Below are positions 38,229-47,386 of a stretch of DNA of 47,386 nt, one piece after another. The stretch is from JANWHF01 sp036276235. Lineage in GTDB: Bacteria > Planctomycetota > Phycisphaerae > Tepidisphaerales > Tepidisphaeraceae. The first letter of the stretch is position 1; each line of letters starts with the position of its first letter. A program made the position numbers and the translations under genes. The stretch is from NCBI GenBank assembly GCA_036276235.1, contig DATBDZ010000454.1, forward strand, positions 1 through 47,386, given 5' to 3'. The notes below the pieces were generated by a model. The model was not told the origin of the DNA. It made no database searches and saw only the letters and a program-made list of their open reading frames with translations.

Positions 38229-39092
38229 ATGCCAACCAATCCCAAAGACATTCCGTATTTCGATCTGAACCGCGAATGGTGGGACGCGGTTGTCCCCGTT
38301 CACGAGGCTTCGCGGGGGTACGATCGCGGCGGGTTCCTGCGGGGCGAAAAGGACCTGTGTCCGGTCGAGCAGGCGGAGCTGGGGCCGATCGTCGCCGGCA
38401 AAAAGCTGCTTCACCTTCAATGTCATTTCGGCATGGACACGCTCAACTGGGCGCGGCTGGGCGCGAGCGTCACCGGGCTCGATTTTTCGCCGGCGGCGAT
38501 CGAGGCGGCACGCCGCCTCTCTGCTGACAGCCAAATCCCCGGACGCTTTGTGCAGGCGAATGTCTACGACGCGGCGGCGGTACTCGGGGAAACATTTGAC
38601 ATTGTCTACACCGGCATCGGCGCTTTGAACTGGCTCCCGGACATCCGTGCCTGGGCGGAGGTGGCCGCGGCCTGCCTTGCCGAGGGGGGCCGCCTCTATG
38701 TGTACGAAGGGCATCCGATGTTGGCGACGCTCGATGATAAGCGTGATGACGGGCTGCTGGTCGTGCGCGAGCGTTACTTTGAGCTTCCAGACCCCATGCT
38801 GTTTGAAGGCGACTCCACCTATGTCGATGGCCCAAGGCTCCAGAAGCGAACGACCGCCGAATGGAATCACAGCTTGGGCGAGATCATCACGGCGGTCATC
38901 GACGCTGGATTAAAGATTTCGTTTGTTCACGAGCATCGCGAGATGCCATGGCGTGCGCTTCAGTCGATGGAGCCCGTCGGGCCGGGAACAGCCGGCGCGG
39001 ACGGACGCTACCAGTCAAACCGGATGTGGCGTCTGCCCGAAGCGCAGCGCGACCTGATCCCGCTGACGTACTCGCTGCTGGCTGTGAAATGA
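38229..39092 (+). CDS. Class I SAM-dependent methyltransferase
   Basis: 287 residues from the ATG at 38229. The SAM site is LLHLQCHFGMDTLNWARLGASVTGLDFS (motif I variant HLQCHFGMDTL), followed by FVQANVYDAAAVLGETFDIVYTGIGALNWL (motif II region) and CLAEGGRLYVYEGHP. The HLQCHFGMDT phrase is shared by a group of small-molecule methyltransferases. The region after residue 190 (ERYFELPDPMLFEGDSTYVDG and WNHSLGEIITAVIDAGL) is typical of the same group. The acceptor is unknown. It follows a small hypothetical gene by 28 bp and converges with a DUF433 gene 18 bp downstream. Confidence 0.9.
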   Translation: MPTNPKDIPYFDLNREWWDAVVPVHEASRGYDRGGFLRGEKDLCPVEQAELGPIVAGKKLLHLQCHFGMDTLNWARLGASVTGLDFSPAAIEAARRLSADSQIPGRFVQANVYDAAAVLGETFDIVYTGIGALNWLPDIRAWAEVAAACLAEGGRLYVYEGHPMLATLDDKRDDGLLVVRERYFELPDPMLFEGDSTYVDGPRLQKRTTAEWNHSLGEIITAVIDAGLKISFVHEHREMPWRALQSMEPVGPGTAGADGRYQSNRMWRLPEAQRDLIPLTYSLLAVK

Positions 39093-39110
39093 GGACGCTT
39101 CTCTGGTGCC

Positions 39111-39329
39111 CTATGCCTCAATGAGGCTGCGCTCTGCGTGCTGCAGCACGGCTTCAACTTGCTGACGCGTCACGCCCGGAAACCATTCGAGGAAATTGTC
39201 GATTGTCGCGCCCGATTCAAGGTTCTCAAACAGCGCCTTCACCGGCACCCTCGTGTCCTTGAAGACCCACGCGCCGCTCAGTTTGTCGGCCTTCCGCTCA
39301 ACTGCGAGGCATTGTGTCCAATCCAGCAT
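39111..39329 (-). CDS. DUF433 (VapB-like) protein
   Basis: 72 residues. The DUF433 core is visible: VFKDTRVPVKALFENLESGATIDNFLEWFPGVTRQQVEAVLQHA. Such small helical DNA-binding proteins usually act as antitoxins and pair with a PIN-like (DUF5615) toxin gene just downstream (family knowledge). Here the downstream neighbour is the methyltransferase on the opposite strand, so the toxin partner is missing. The ATG at 39329 is chosen because it begins the conserved MLDWTQCLAVE segment. An ORF to 39443 exists, but its N-terminus has no likeness to the family. Confidence 0.78.
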   Translation of the reverse strand: MLDWTQCLAVERKADKLSGAWVFKDTRVPVKALFENLESGATIDNFLEWFPGVTRQQVEAVLQHAERSLIEA

Positions 39330-39403
39330 CCCTTCATCGTATCCCCCCGCAAGGAAGTTTTCATCGGCGCAGGACCCAACGGTACTATCGCTTCGACGGC
39401 TAG

Positions 39404-39523
39404 TTACTTCTGCGCCGGCGTCTTCGGATACGCCTGTGCCCATTCCTCAGCCGTCAGGACGTTCCTTAGTTGGAACTGAAGGTCGAGCATGCGCTCGCGC
39501 GCCTGGCGGTTGCTTTCTGGAGC
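39404..39523 (-). pseudogene. Duplicated 3' fragment of the periplasmic gene at 42415
   Basis: About 102 bp at 39422-39523 match 42432-42533 with roughly three differences, and both are on the minus strand. The segment encodes the last 35 residues of the neighbour (RQARERMLDLQFQLRNVLTA and EEWAQAYPK). Upstream of it the likeness ends abruptly, so no whole gene is present. The two copies form direct repeats around the surface-protein gene. Confidence 0.85.
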
Positions 39524-39789
39524 GGCACCGCTTCCGGTTTGACTAATCCAGAATCTGGTGCATGTTAGAGCATCGGCGCTCGGCAACCCGGCCAAACGGG
39601 CTTCAATAGAACCGTCCGATAAAAACCCTGTTGCGTATAACGTGGCGTTTGCCTCAGTAGACGACTGGGGTTGGTCATTGCCGACCAGCGTCTACCTGTC
39701 GGCCGGCTCGGCGAATTAAACGGACGCCGCGGAGCGCAGCACAAACCACCTTGTTCACAGGCGATCTAACAAAGTAAGGGAGAGAAGAG

Positions 39790-42258
39790 ATGAAACTGGC
39801 ATCTGGGCGTATGGGCTCATTCCTCGGTCAAGCACGAAAGAGTGGAACGCGGCGGGCGAAGCTGAAACGAGTTGTTTGCGTCGAATCTCTCGACCGGCGC
39901 ATCTGCCTGTCGAGCGTGATTGGCGGCGTCAATCTCGGTGATCTGCCCAATTACCTCTTCTACTTCGGCAACGGCAGTCAGGATGCGAATTGGCAGGGGG
40001 CGTCAAAAGGATTTACCGGTGATGTCGCCGTAAACGGGCAGGGCGCCAGTGAGCGTACGTCCGGCAGTGTTCCGTTTGCCGGAACGATCTATACCAACGA
40101 TTCCACGCTGGGAGCCTGGCAGAATATCGTCGATCAAAATGCCGGCCAGGCGTTCGCGAGCACAGGGCAGACCGCGCGCATTTCACAGTTGACGACCCAG
40201 CTGAATTCCGCCTTCACGCAGATCAACGGGCTGTCGGCAACCTCGGGCTTCACGAGCCGGTCGGCGGCCTCGTTGAACGGCCTGAACACGCAGGACGGCA
40301 TCGCACAGACGATCGTCATCAACGTCACGTCCGGCTTCCAGATCTCATCCAAGATCAACATTACCGGCGATGCCAACGACGTCTTCGTCCTCCGCTGGGA
40401 CACCGATGCGAATGCCGCCAACGGCTATCAGGGCCAAGTGAAGTTCCAGAGCGGCGGCGCGATCGTTCCGCACGGCGGATTGACTCCCTCTAACTTCATT
40501 CACGTCGCCGGAAATCTCGGCGCATCAGGCGGCGGTTCGAACCCGGCGGCGCCATATCCCCAGGGCCCCCGCCTGAACAATGGGCAGGGCAACCTGATTA
40601 ACAACGGCAGCAATTTCAGCGGTGGCGGTTTCTTTACAGGCTATTGGTTAACCACCGGCGATCCGATTTCACACGACACCTCGCCGTTAAGCAACGCGAT
40701 CTTCGCTGGCGGTTGGTATACGCTAACCGACAAATTCAGCATGACCTCGGGCACCAGCGGCGTACACGTCAGCCCGCCGTCAGCGCCTGTCAACAAGGCC
40801 GGCCTGTCGATCACGGAGACTGACGGCTCGGCCACCTATACGCCCGGCGGAACGATCACCTACACGATCGTCGTCAAGAACAACGGCACCACCCCGGCGT
40901 ATGGCGCCCAGGTTGTCGATAATCTGCCGTCCATCATCACCAGCGCCGCCTGGACCACGTCCACGACCGGCGGCGCCACCGTCGCCCTGTCCAGCGGCAT
41001 CGGCAGCATCAATACCACCGCGAACCTGCCCGCTGGGGCCACGGTCACCTTTACCGTTGTCGCGCAGATCGCTGTCAACGGCGGTGCGCCCACCAATGTC
41101 GCCGACTTCACAACGCTCGGCGCCAACAACACCACGCTGGCCCAGAACCTCACCCTCAACGGCATCCGCGCCGACGCGTTCTACCTCAGCGGCACGTCCT
41201 ACCTGACGACCAATACCAGCCTGTTTCTGCGGAACCAGACCGATGACCACGGCCTTGGCGTGCTCTCCAACGGTGAAAGCGCCACAAGTGGCGGCGACGC
41301 CAACGAACTCAGTAACCAGCGCAACCGCGAGGTCATGCGCCTGCAGAAGCCGACCGACGATCGCTGGACGTCGCTGTGGGTTTCGTCATTGGACAGCAAC
41401 GGCTCCGGCGCCGCCGAGCGCGGCACCCTGTTCTGGTCTGACTCGCCGACGCCCAACCTGAGCACCTTGTCGAACAAGTTTACTTTCAAGTTCGGCGATT
41501 TTGGCGCCAGCGAGGAGGGTAACCTGCTCGCGCTGCACATTCCCAACTTCGATACCAACGCCAAGTACCTGTTCTTCATCGCCGGGCCCAACTCCGCGGG
41601 CACCAACAACGACTACCTGGTCTGGAAGGCGACCACCGTCACGCCGCCGAACCTGGTGAACACCGCGACCGTCTCCGTGCCGGGCGGTTCTATTGGCGCT
41701 TACGCCACCATCGGCTTCTGGCACAATAAGAATGGCCAGGCCGTCATCAATAATTACGACAGCGGGCCCAACTCCAAGTTGCTTGGCAATTCGCTGGCAA
41801 CCAACTACCCGCACTTGTTTGGTGCATCCAATCCCTACACCGGCACGAGTCTGGCGGGTCTGACCAATGCCCAGGTGGCGGCGGCTTATCTGAACACGTG
41901 GACACCCGGCGGCGTGCAGAAGAACACCTACGTGCAGGCATTCGCCGTGGCCCTGGGGGCGCATGCCTCGACTGGCGGAGCAGGATCGTTCAACGTGGGG
42001 AACAACGGCGCCGCGTTTGGAGTGCCAAACAACACCGTGCTCCCAATCGGCCAAATCCTCACGGCCGCCGATGCGAACTTCAACCCAAGCACCGGCTTGT
42101 TCTACGGCGGTGACTCGGCCAAGACCAGCGCGCTCAACAATGTCCTCAATGACATCAACGTCAGCGGCGAAACGTCCGGCACCGGCATCATCGCCTCCTT
42201 GCCCGACTATGACAGTTCCACGGACACAGACACCCCGGGCATTCTCGCGATCCTCTAG
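39790..42258 (+). CDS. Large surface protein with DUF11-like domain and planctomycete sorting motif
   Basis: 822 residues with an AAGGGAGAGAAG site. The N-terminus is basic, then carries VESLDRRICLSS, the planctomycete-type export motif. Residues 60-330 are a collagen-binding-like 'choice-of-anchor A' region (LPNYLFYFGNGSQDANWQG, IVINVTSGFQISSKINITGD, FTGYWLTTGDPISHD). Residues 340-450 form a DUF11-type beta-sandwich (TYTPGGTITYTIVVKNNG, AYGAQVVDNLP). The C-terminal 200 residues contain IGFWHNKNGQAVINNYDSG, a phrase recurring in large bacterial surface proteins. It ends without an LPxTG or PEP-CTERM tail. It is likely an adhesin or surface-layer-associated protein. It has its own strong terminator and lies between the two copies of a 102-bp repeat. 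Confidence 0.82.
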   Translation: MKLASGRMGSFLGQARKSGTRRAKLKRVVCVESLDRRICLSSVIGGVNLGDLPNYLFYFGNGSQDANWQGASKGFTGDVAVNGQGASERTSGSVPFAGTIYTNDSTLGAWQNIVDQNAGQAFASTGQTARISQLTTQLNSAFTQINGLSATSGFTSRSAASLNGLNTQDGIAQTIVINVTSGFQISSKINITGDANDVFVLRWDTDANAANGYQGQVKFQSGGAIVPHGGLTPSNFIHVAGNLGASGGGSNPAAPYPQGPRLNNGQGNLINNGSNFSGGGFFTGYWLTTGDPISHDTSPLSNAIFAGGWYTLTDKFSMTSGTSGVHVSPPSAPVNKAGLSITETDGSATYTPGGTITYTIVVKNNGTTPAYGAQVVDNLPSIITSAAWTTSTTGGATVALSSGIGSINTTANLPAGATVTFTVVAQIAVNGGAPTNVADFTTLGANNTTLAQNLTLNGIRADAFYLSGTSYLTTNTSLFLRNQTDDHGLGVLSNGESATSGGDANELSNQRNREVMRLQKPTDDRWTSLWVSSLDSNGSGAAERGTLFWSDSPTPNLSTLSNKFTFKFGDFGASEEGNLLALHIPNFDTNAKYLFFIAGPNSAGTNNDYLVWKATTVTPPNLVNTATVSVPGGSIGAYATIGFWHNKNGQAVINNYDSGPNSKLLGNSLATNYPHLFGASNPYTGTSLAGLTNAQVAAAYLNTWTPGGVQKNTYVQAFAVALGAHASTGGAGSFNVGNNGAAFGVPNNTVLPIGQILTAADANFNPSTGLFYGGDSAKTSALNNVLNDINVSGETSGTGIIASLPDYDSSTDTDTPGILAIL

Positions 42259-42296
42259 TGTCAGCCTTCTGACCGGCTATTGGCCACCCCGGCCGG

Positions 42297-42339
42297 AAAA
42301 AGGGGATGAGTGGCCAAATGTCCACTCATCCCCCTTTTT
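42297..42339 (+). terminator. Strong Rho-independent terminator
   Basis: Arms GGGGATGAGTGG (42302-42313) and CCACTCATCCCC enclose a loop of about 8 bases (CCAAATGT) and are followed by CTTTTTC. Leading A-residues pair with the T-run. The structure is nearly symmetrical, so it may also serve the minus-strand gene ending at 42415. Confidence 0.9.
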
Positions 42340-42414
42340 CTTTGGCCTTTTCTGCTTCCTTGAAATCCGCTGATGTCGGGAACAGGTCGATTATTCAGGT
42401 CACATAATCCATGT

Positions 42415-42804
42415 TTACCGCTGCGCCGCGGGCTTCGGATACGCCTGTGCCCATTCCTCGGCGGTCAGGACTTTCCTTAGTTGGAACTGAAGGTCGAGCA
42501 TGCGCTCGCGCGCCTGGCGGTTGTCTTCCATCAGCGGGGCGGCGGCGGCGCGCAGGTCGTCGGCGGTCGCCTCGCGGTTGTGCAGGGCCTCCTTCAGCGA
42601 TTTGCCGGAGTTTTCGCGGCGCTTGGTGAAATCCTTCATCTCCGATTTCATATCCCCGACAATCCGCATCGCCTCCTTGCGGCGGGTCTCGTCGGGTACG
42701 TATTTCTTGATCCCTGCCTCGGCTTCGTCAAATTGCGGCGCCAGCGCCGTCGCCTGGCCGCTGCCGAAATAGAGCAAACAGCCGATCAGAAGTGCAATGA
42801 GCAT
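42415..42804 (-). CDS. Exported helical protein with an LTxxE (Spy/CpxP-like) motif
   Basis: About 129 residues from the ATG at 42804, with AAGGA eight bases upstream. An ATG nine bases earlier lacks spacing. A membrane/signal segment (MLIALLIGCLLYFGSG) is followed by a charged helical body: YVPDETRRKEAMRIVGDMKSEMKDF, NSGKSLKEALHNREATADDL, and RQARERMLDLQFQLRKVLTAEEWAQAYPK. The VLTAEEW part resembles the LTxxQ motif of Spy/CpxP periplasmic chaperones, though shorter. Its upstream neighbour (42858) ends with a comparable LLTESEWKSL, suggesting an operon of two related envelope helpers. Its last 102 bp were copied to 39422. Confidence 0.72.
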   Translation of the reverse strand: MLIALLIGCLLYFGSGQATALAPQFDEAEAGIKKYVPDETRRKEAMRIVGDMKSEMKDFTKRRENSGKSLKEALHNREATADDLRAAAAPLMEDNRQARERMLDLQFQLRKVLTAEEWAQAYPKPAAQR

Positions 42805-42857
42805 TGATGCCATCCTTTGGTGCCCGCAAGCGGGCGGCTGTTTGAATTCGCTGCGCG

Positions 42858-43313
42858 CTAGCTGGCGAGTGCCTTCAGGTCGGCATCGAGGGTTTCCAGG
42901 CCGATGTCGTGGAGCGACTTCCATTCCGATTCGGTCAGAAGCTTGCTCATCTGCGCGCGGGCAGAGATGGCCTTGTCGATCAGGACCTGACGGTCGGCGT
43001 CCTGCTGCCGGAACACCGCTTCAAACTCGGCGCGGGTGGTGTTGTAGTTGGCGTCCATCGCCGCCAGTTCCGCGCGGCTGTTGGCGAGCTGTACGCGGAG
43101 CTGATTGACCTGCCGCTGCAGGTCGTCGGTGAGCTCGATCATCTGCTGAGCGCGGTCTGGGTCCTTGATCACCTCGCGAATGCGTTCCTGATAGTCGTGG
43201 AATTCCTGCTGCGCCTGCTGCGGCGGCGTCTCGTGTTTGCACCCGACGGCGAGGCTCAAGATAGCCGCGATCATCGCGCCGGCGCGCACGACGAAAGGCA
43301 TGAAATTGCGCAT
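42858..43313 (-). CDS. Coiled-coil lipoprotein with an LTxxE motif
   Basis: 151 residues from the ATG at 43313, with AAAGGA seven bases upstream. A lipoprotein signal (AAILSLAVGC, Cys at about 25) is followed by a long helical body with heptad-like pattern: HDYQERIREVIKDPDRAQQMIELTDDLQRQVNQL and NSRAELAAMDANYNTTRAEFEAVF. It ends with KAISARAQMSKLLTESEWKSL. It is lipid-anchored in the envelope and probably dimeric. The next gene, 53 bp downstream, has the same LTxxEW-like C-terminal element. Function unknown; a periplasmic chaperone or stress-sensor role like Spy/CpxP is possible. Confidence 0.72.
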   Translation of the reverse strand: MRNFMPFVVRAGAMIAAILSLAVGCKHETPPQQAQQEFHDYQERIREVIKDPDRAQQMIELTDDLQRQVNQLRVQLANSRAELAAMDANYNTTRAEFEAVFRQQDADRQVLIDKAISARAQMSKLLTESEWKSLHDIGLETLDADLKALAS

Positions 43314-43431
43314 GGGAAAATCCTTTCGACGAAGCAGGGCGCCGCTCGTGCAAGACGGCGGATTGCCGAGCAATACTTAGGAGCTGCGCAAAGATAACCA
43401 ATCCATTCCCGTCTGTTCACGCGGGTCTTAC

Positions 43432-43522
43432 GGGTGCCACGCTTGCGTGGGCATGTCGGTCAGCGGGATAGAGCCGTTCGCGATTGCACGTCATGCCCAC
43501 GCAAGCGTGGGACATGGCACCC
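43432..43522. repeat. Paired inverted repeat GGGTGCCACGCTTGCGTGG
   Basis: Left copy 43432-43455 and right copy 43492-43522 are reverse complements with a central core of about 36 bp. Each copy carries the small hairpin CCACGC-TT-GCGTGG. It lies in the 367-bp gap between the divergent lipoprotein and FIST genes, the rest of which holds nothing recognisable. Confidence 0.9.
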
Positions 43523-43680
43523 AATTGAACAAATGATTTTGAATAGGTCATTTGTGCGAGGCACCTTAGCAGTCCAGCATGTCGCTTCTGATGAGAAGTC
43601 GCAATGAGACTTTGGTCCTATTGCGTATACCTGCTCCAAGCCAACGATATAGTGCCACCCCGTCTCACCTGGAGAATCGC

Positions 43681-44906
43681 ATGCGCGCGTGTGTCGTTCA
43701 TAGTGTGGACATTGACTCCTCCGATGCGGCGGCGGAACTGATCGCCGGCGCGACAGCTGCGCTCGGAACTTCCCTGCCGCGGGTGGCGATGCTGTTTTCC
43801 GGGATCGATCACGACTTTGAAATTGTGCTCGAGCAGATCAACGCGCAATGGCCGGGAATTGCACTCATCGGCTGCACGACCGACGGCGAGATGTCTTCGC
43901 GCATCCTCTTTGCCGAAGATTCGCTGGCGCTAGTGCTGCTTTCCGGCGACGACTTTCGCGCGGTGTCAGGGGTCGCCAGATCGGTTTCGAGCGACGTGGC
44001 GGGATCCATTCGCGCCAGCGCTCGCGATGCGGTTGTGCGTCTGGCGGCAAGTTGCGGTGGACATCTTGCGGGGAATGGCGGAGGCAAGGGCGGAGTGCCG
44101 CGCCTTTGCATCACCATGCCGGATGGCCTGACGGTGAGCGGGTCGGCGGTGCTCAATGCGCTTCAGGCGGAGTTGGGCGATGCGGTCCCGATCTTCGGGG
44201 GCACCGCCGGCGACCAGTGGCGGTTCAAGGGCACGCGGCAATTCCACGGCACGGAAGTGTTGCAGGATTCGGTGCCGTTTCTGCTGTTTGACGAGGGCGT
44301 CGTCTTTTCGTTTGGCGTGGATACGGGATGGCGTCCGATCGGGCGCGAGGGGAGGGTCAGCGACGTCACCGGCCACGTGGTGCGGGCGATCGATGGCCGG
44401 CCTGCGACCGCATTCTACCGGGAGTTCCTGGGCGATGCCGACATCACGCATCTGACGGAGTATCCGCTGGCGGTGGCTACGGATGACGGCCGCGGTTTTT
44501 ACCTGCGTGCCCCCGGCCGCACCGATGAAGCCGGCGGCTGCATTCATTTCCTGGGCGATGTGCCGGATGGCGCCCGTGTCCATATCACCACCACCAATCG
44601 CGATCAGATTCTTGCTGCGACGCGCAGCTCCTTTCAGCGCGCTCTCGACGACTTTCCCAGGGGCGCTGGTGGCGCGAGCGGCAAGCCGTCCCTCGCCCTG
44701 TGCATCTCCTGCGCCGGGCGCAAGCAGATTCTCGGTTCGCGCACGCAGGAGGAGGTGCGCATCGTCAACGAGCTGCTCGGCGATGTGCCCGCGGTGGGGT
44801 TCTACGGATATGGCGAAATCGCCCGGCTGGCGAAGGACGGCATCTCTCACTACCACAACGAGACGTTTACCACGCTGCTGCTGGGCGGCCGACCGGGGAG
44901 CGCGTG

Positions 44907-44907
<1 letters not shown>
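43681..44907 (+). CDS. FIST-domain sensory protein
   Basis: 408 residues from the ATG at 43681, with GGAGAATCGC just upstream. An ORF to 43579 is open but has no likeness. FIST_N (about 20-200) has GIALIGCTTDGEMSSRI and LGDAVPIFGGTAGDQWRFKGTRQF. FIST_C (about 220-390) has LALCISCAGRKQILGSRTQEEV and VGFYGYGEIARLAKDG, followed by HYHNETFTTLLLG. FIST proteins bind small molecules, perhaps amino acids, and pass the signal to linked kinases or cyclases. Here the downstream kinase gene begins inside its stop (TGATG), which gives direct coupling. No signal peptide is present, so sensing is cytoplasmic. Confidence 0.92.
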
Positions 44908-47055
<2,148 letters not shown>

Positions 47056-47072
<17 letters not shown>

Positions 47073-47386
47073 CGAAGCCGAACTATTGGATCGCGTGGAT
47101 AACGATGTCGCGTTCCTGGCAGACACCGTGCAGATGCTCGAAACCGACGGCCGCGCGCTGATGCTCCAGCTCAATGCCGCCGTCACATCCTCTGATGCGG
47201 CGGCCATCGGACGCACCGCGCATACGCTCAAGGGAATGATCTCCAACTTCTGCGCGCCCTCGATCCAGACGCTCGCTCTTGAAGTGGAGAAGGCCAGCGA
47301 CGGCGCGGCAGCCGCAGCGGCATCCGCCAAGCTGGAACCGGAACTCGAAGCGCTGATCGTCGAGTTGGCGGCTTTTGTCCGAGCGA
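47056..47386 (+). CDS. Hpt phosphotransfer protein, C-terminus cut by window edge
   Basis: At least 110 residues and open at the right edge. A GTG at 47056 has a very strong AAAGGAGG site five bases upstream, lying inside the end of the kinase gene. The Hpt motif is clear: GRTAHTLKGMISNF, with the phospho-His in AHTLKG near residue 58, preceded by a helix with LLDRVDNDVAFLADTVQMLE. An Hpt protein takes phosphate from a receiver and passes it to another. With the hybrid kinase just upstream, this completes a multi-step relay; the final regulator is not in the window. Confidence 0.9.

Noticed and set aside
39330..39443. Longer start for the DUF433 protein
   Set aside because: The extension (SRRSDSTVGSCADENF) is not like the family and overlaps the duplicated gene fragment.

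Overview
The window reads as a high-GC member of the Planctomycetota, most likely Phycisphaerae or Tepidisphaerales-like. Two large surface proteins carry N-terminal sorting motifs typical of that phylum (LESRLLLSAD at 22885-25644, LDRRICLSS at 39790-42258). Three small proteins carry the CGYDLR...RCPECG ribbon common in planctomycetes. There is also a strong load of PPC-repeat, FG-GAP/VCBS, BNR, hybrid-kinase and prokaryotic E2/RING genes. This placement is inferred from protein style; no rRNA or tRNA gene was seen.

Layout. 1-4.3 kb: edge of an ABC solute-binding lipoprotein, a multi-pass membrane protein, a TlpA-like thioredoxin protein and an MFS transporter. 4.3-5.8 kb (minus strand): a zinc-ribbon E2 (UBC-fold) protein downstream of an FHA-zinc-ribbon-RING protein, a candidate ubiquitin-like conjugation pair and the most notable finding. 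6-15.5 kb: FkbM methyltransferase, VCBS protein, an AhpD-like/tautomerase/TetR cluster with a clear operator, HIT protein, orphan MacB-like permease, BNR protein, S51 peptidase and a RelB/ParE-type toxin-antitoxin pair. 15.5-22.9 kb: hybrid histidine kinase, Rieske protein, tandem-GNAT protein, zinc-ribbon proteins, truA and a sorbosone-dehydrogenase-like propeller. 22.9-32.3 kb: eight-repeat PPC surface protein, RidA, ArgA-like GNAT, response regulator, SH3/M48 pair and CHASE2 adenylate cyclase.

32.9-35.6 kb: a TetR/NmrA/hydrolase cassette, apparently transferred, with a 24-bp perfect palindrome as shared operator. It abuts and truncates an ankyrin gene. 35.7-43.3 kb: class III aminotransferase, methyltransferase, DUF433 protein, a second surface protein flanked by a 102-bp duplicated gene fragment, and two adjacent periplasmic helical proteins. 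43.7 kb to the end: a tightly overlapping FIST sensor - hybrid kinase (two REC domains) - Hpt phosphorelay.

Across the whole window, intergenic gaps hold paired hairpins arranged as larger inverted repeats. Their stem sequences differ, but several share the same four-base loop (TACT, or AGTA on the other strand). One copy lies in frame inside the 5' end of the M48 peptidase gene. These elements are the second main finding.
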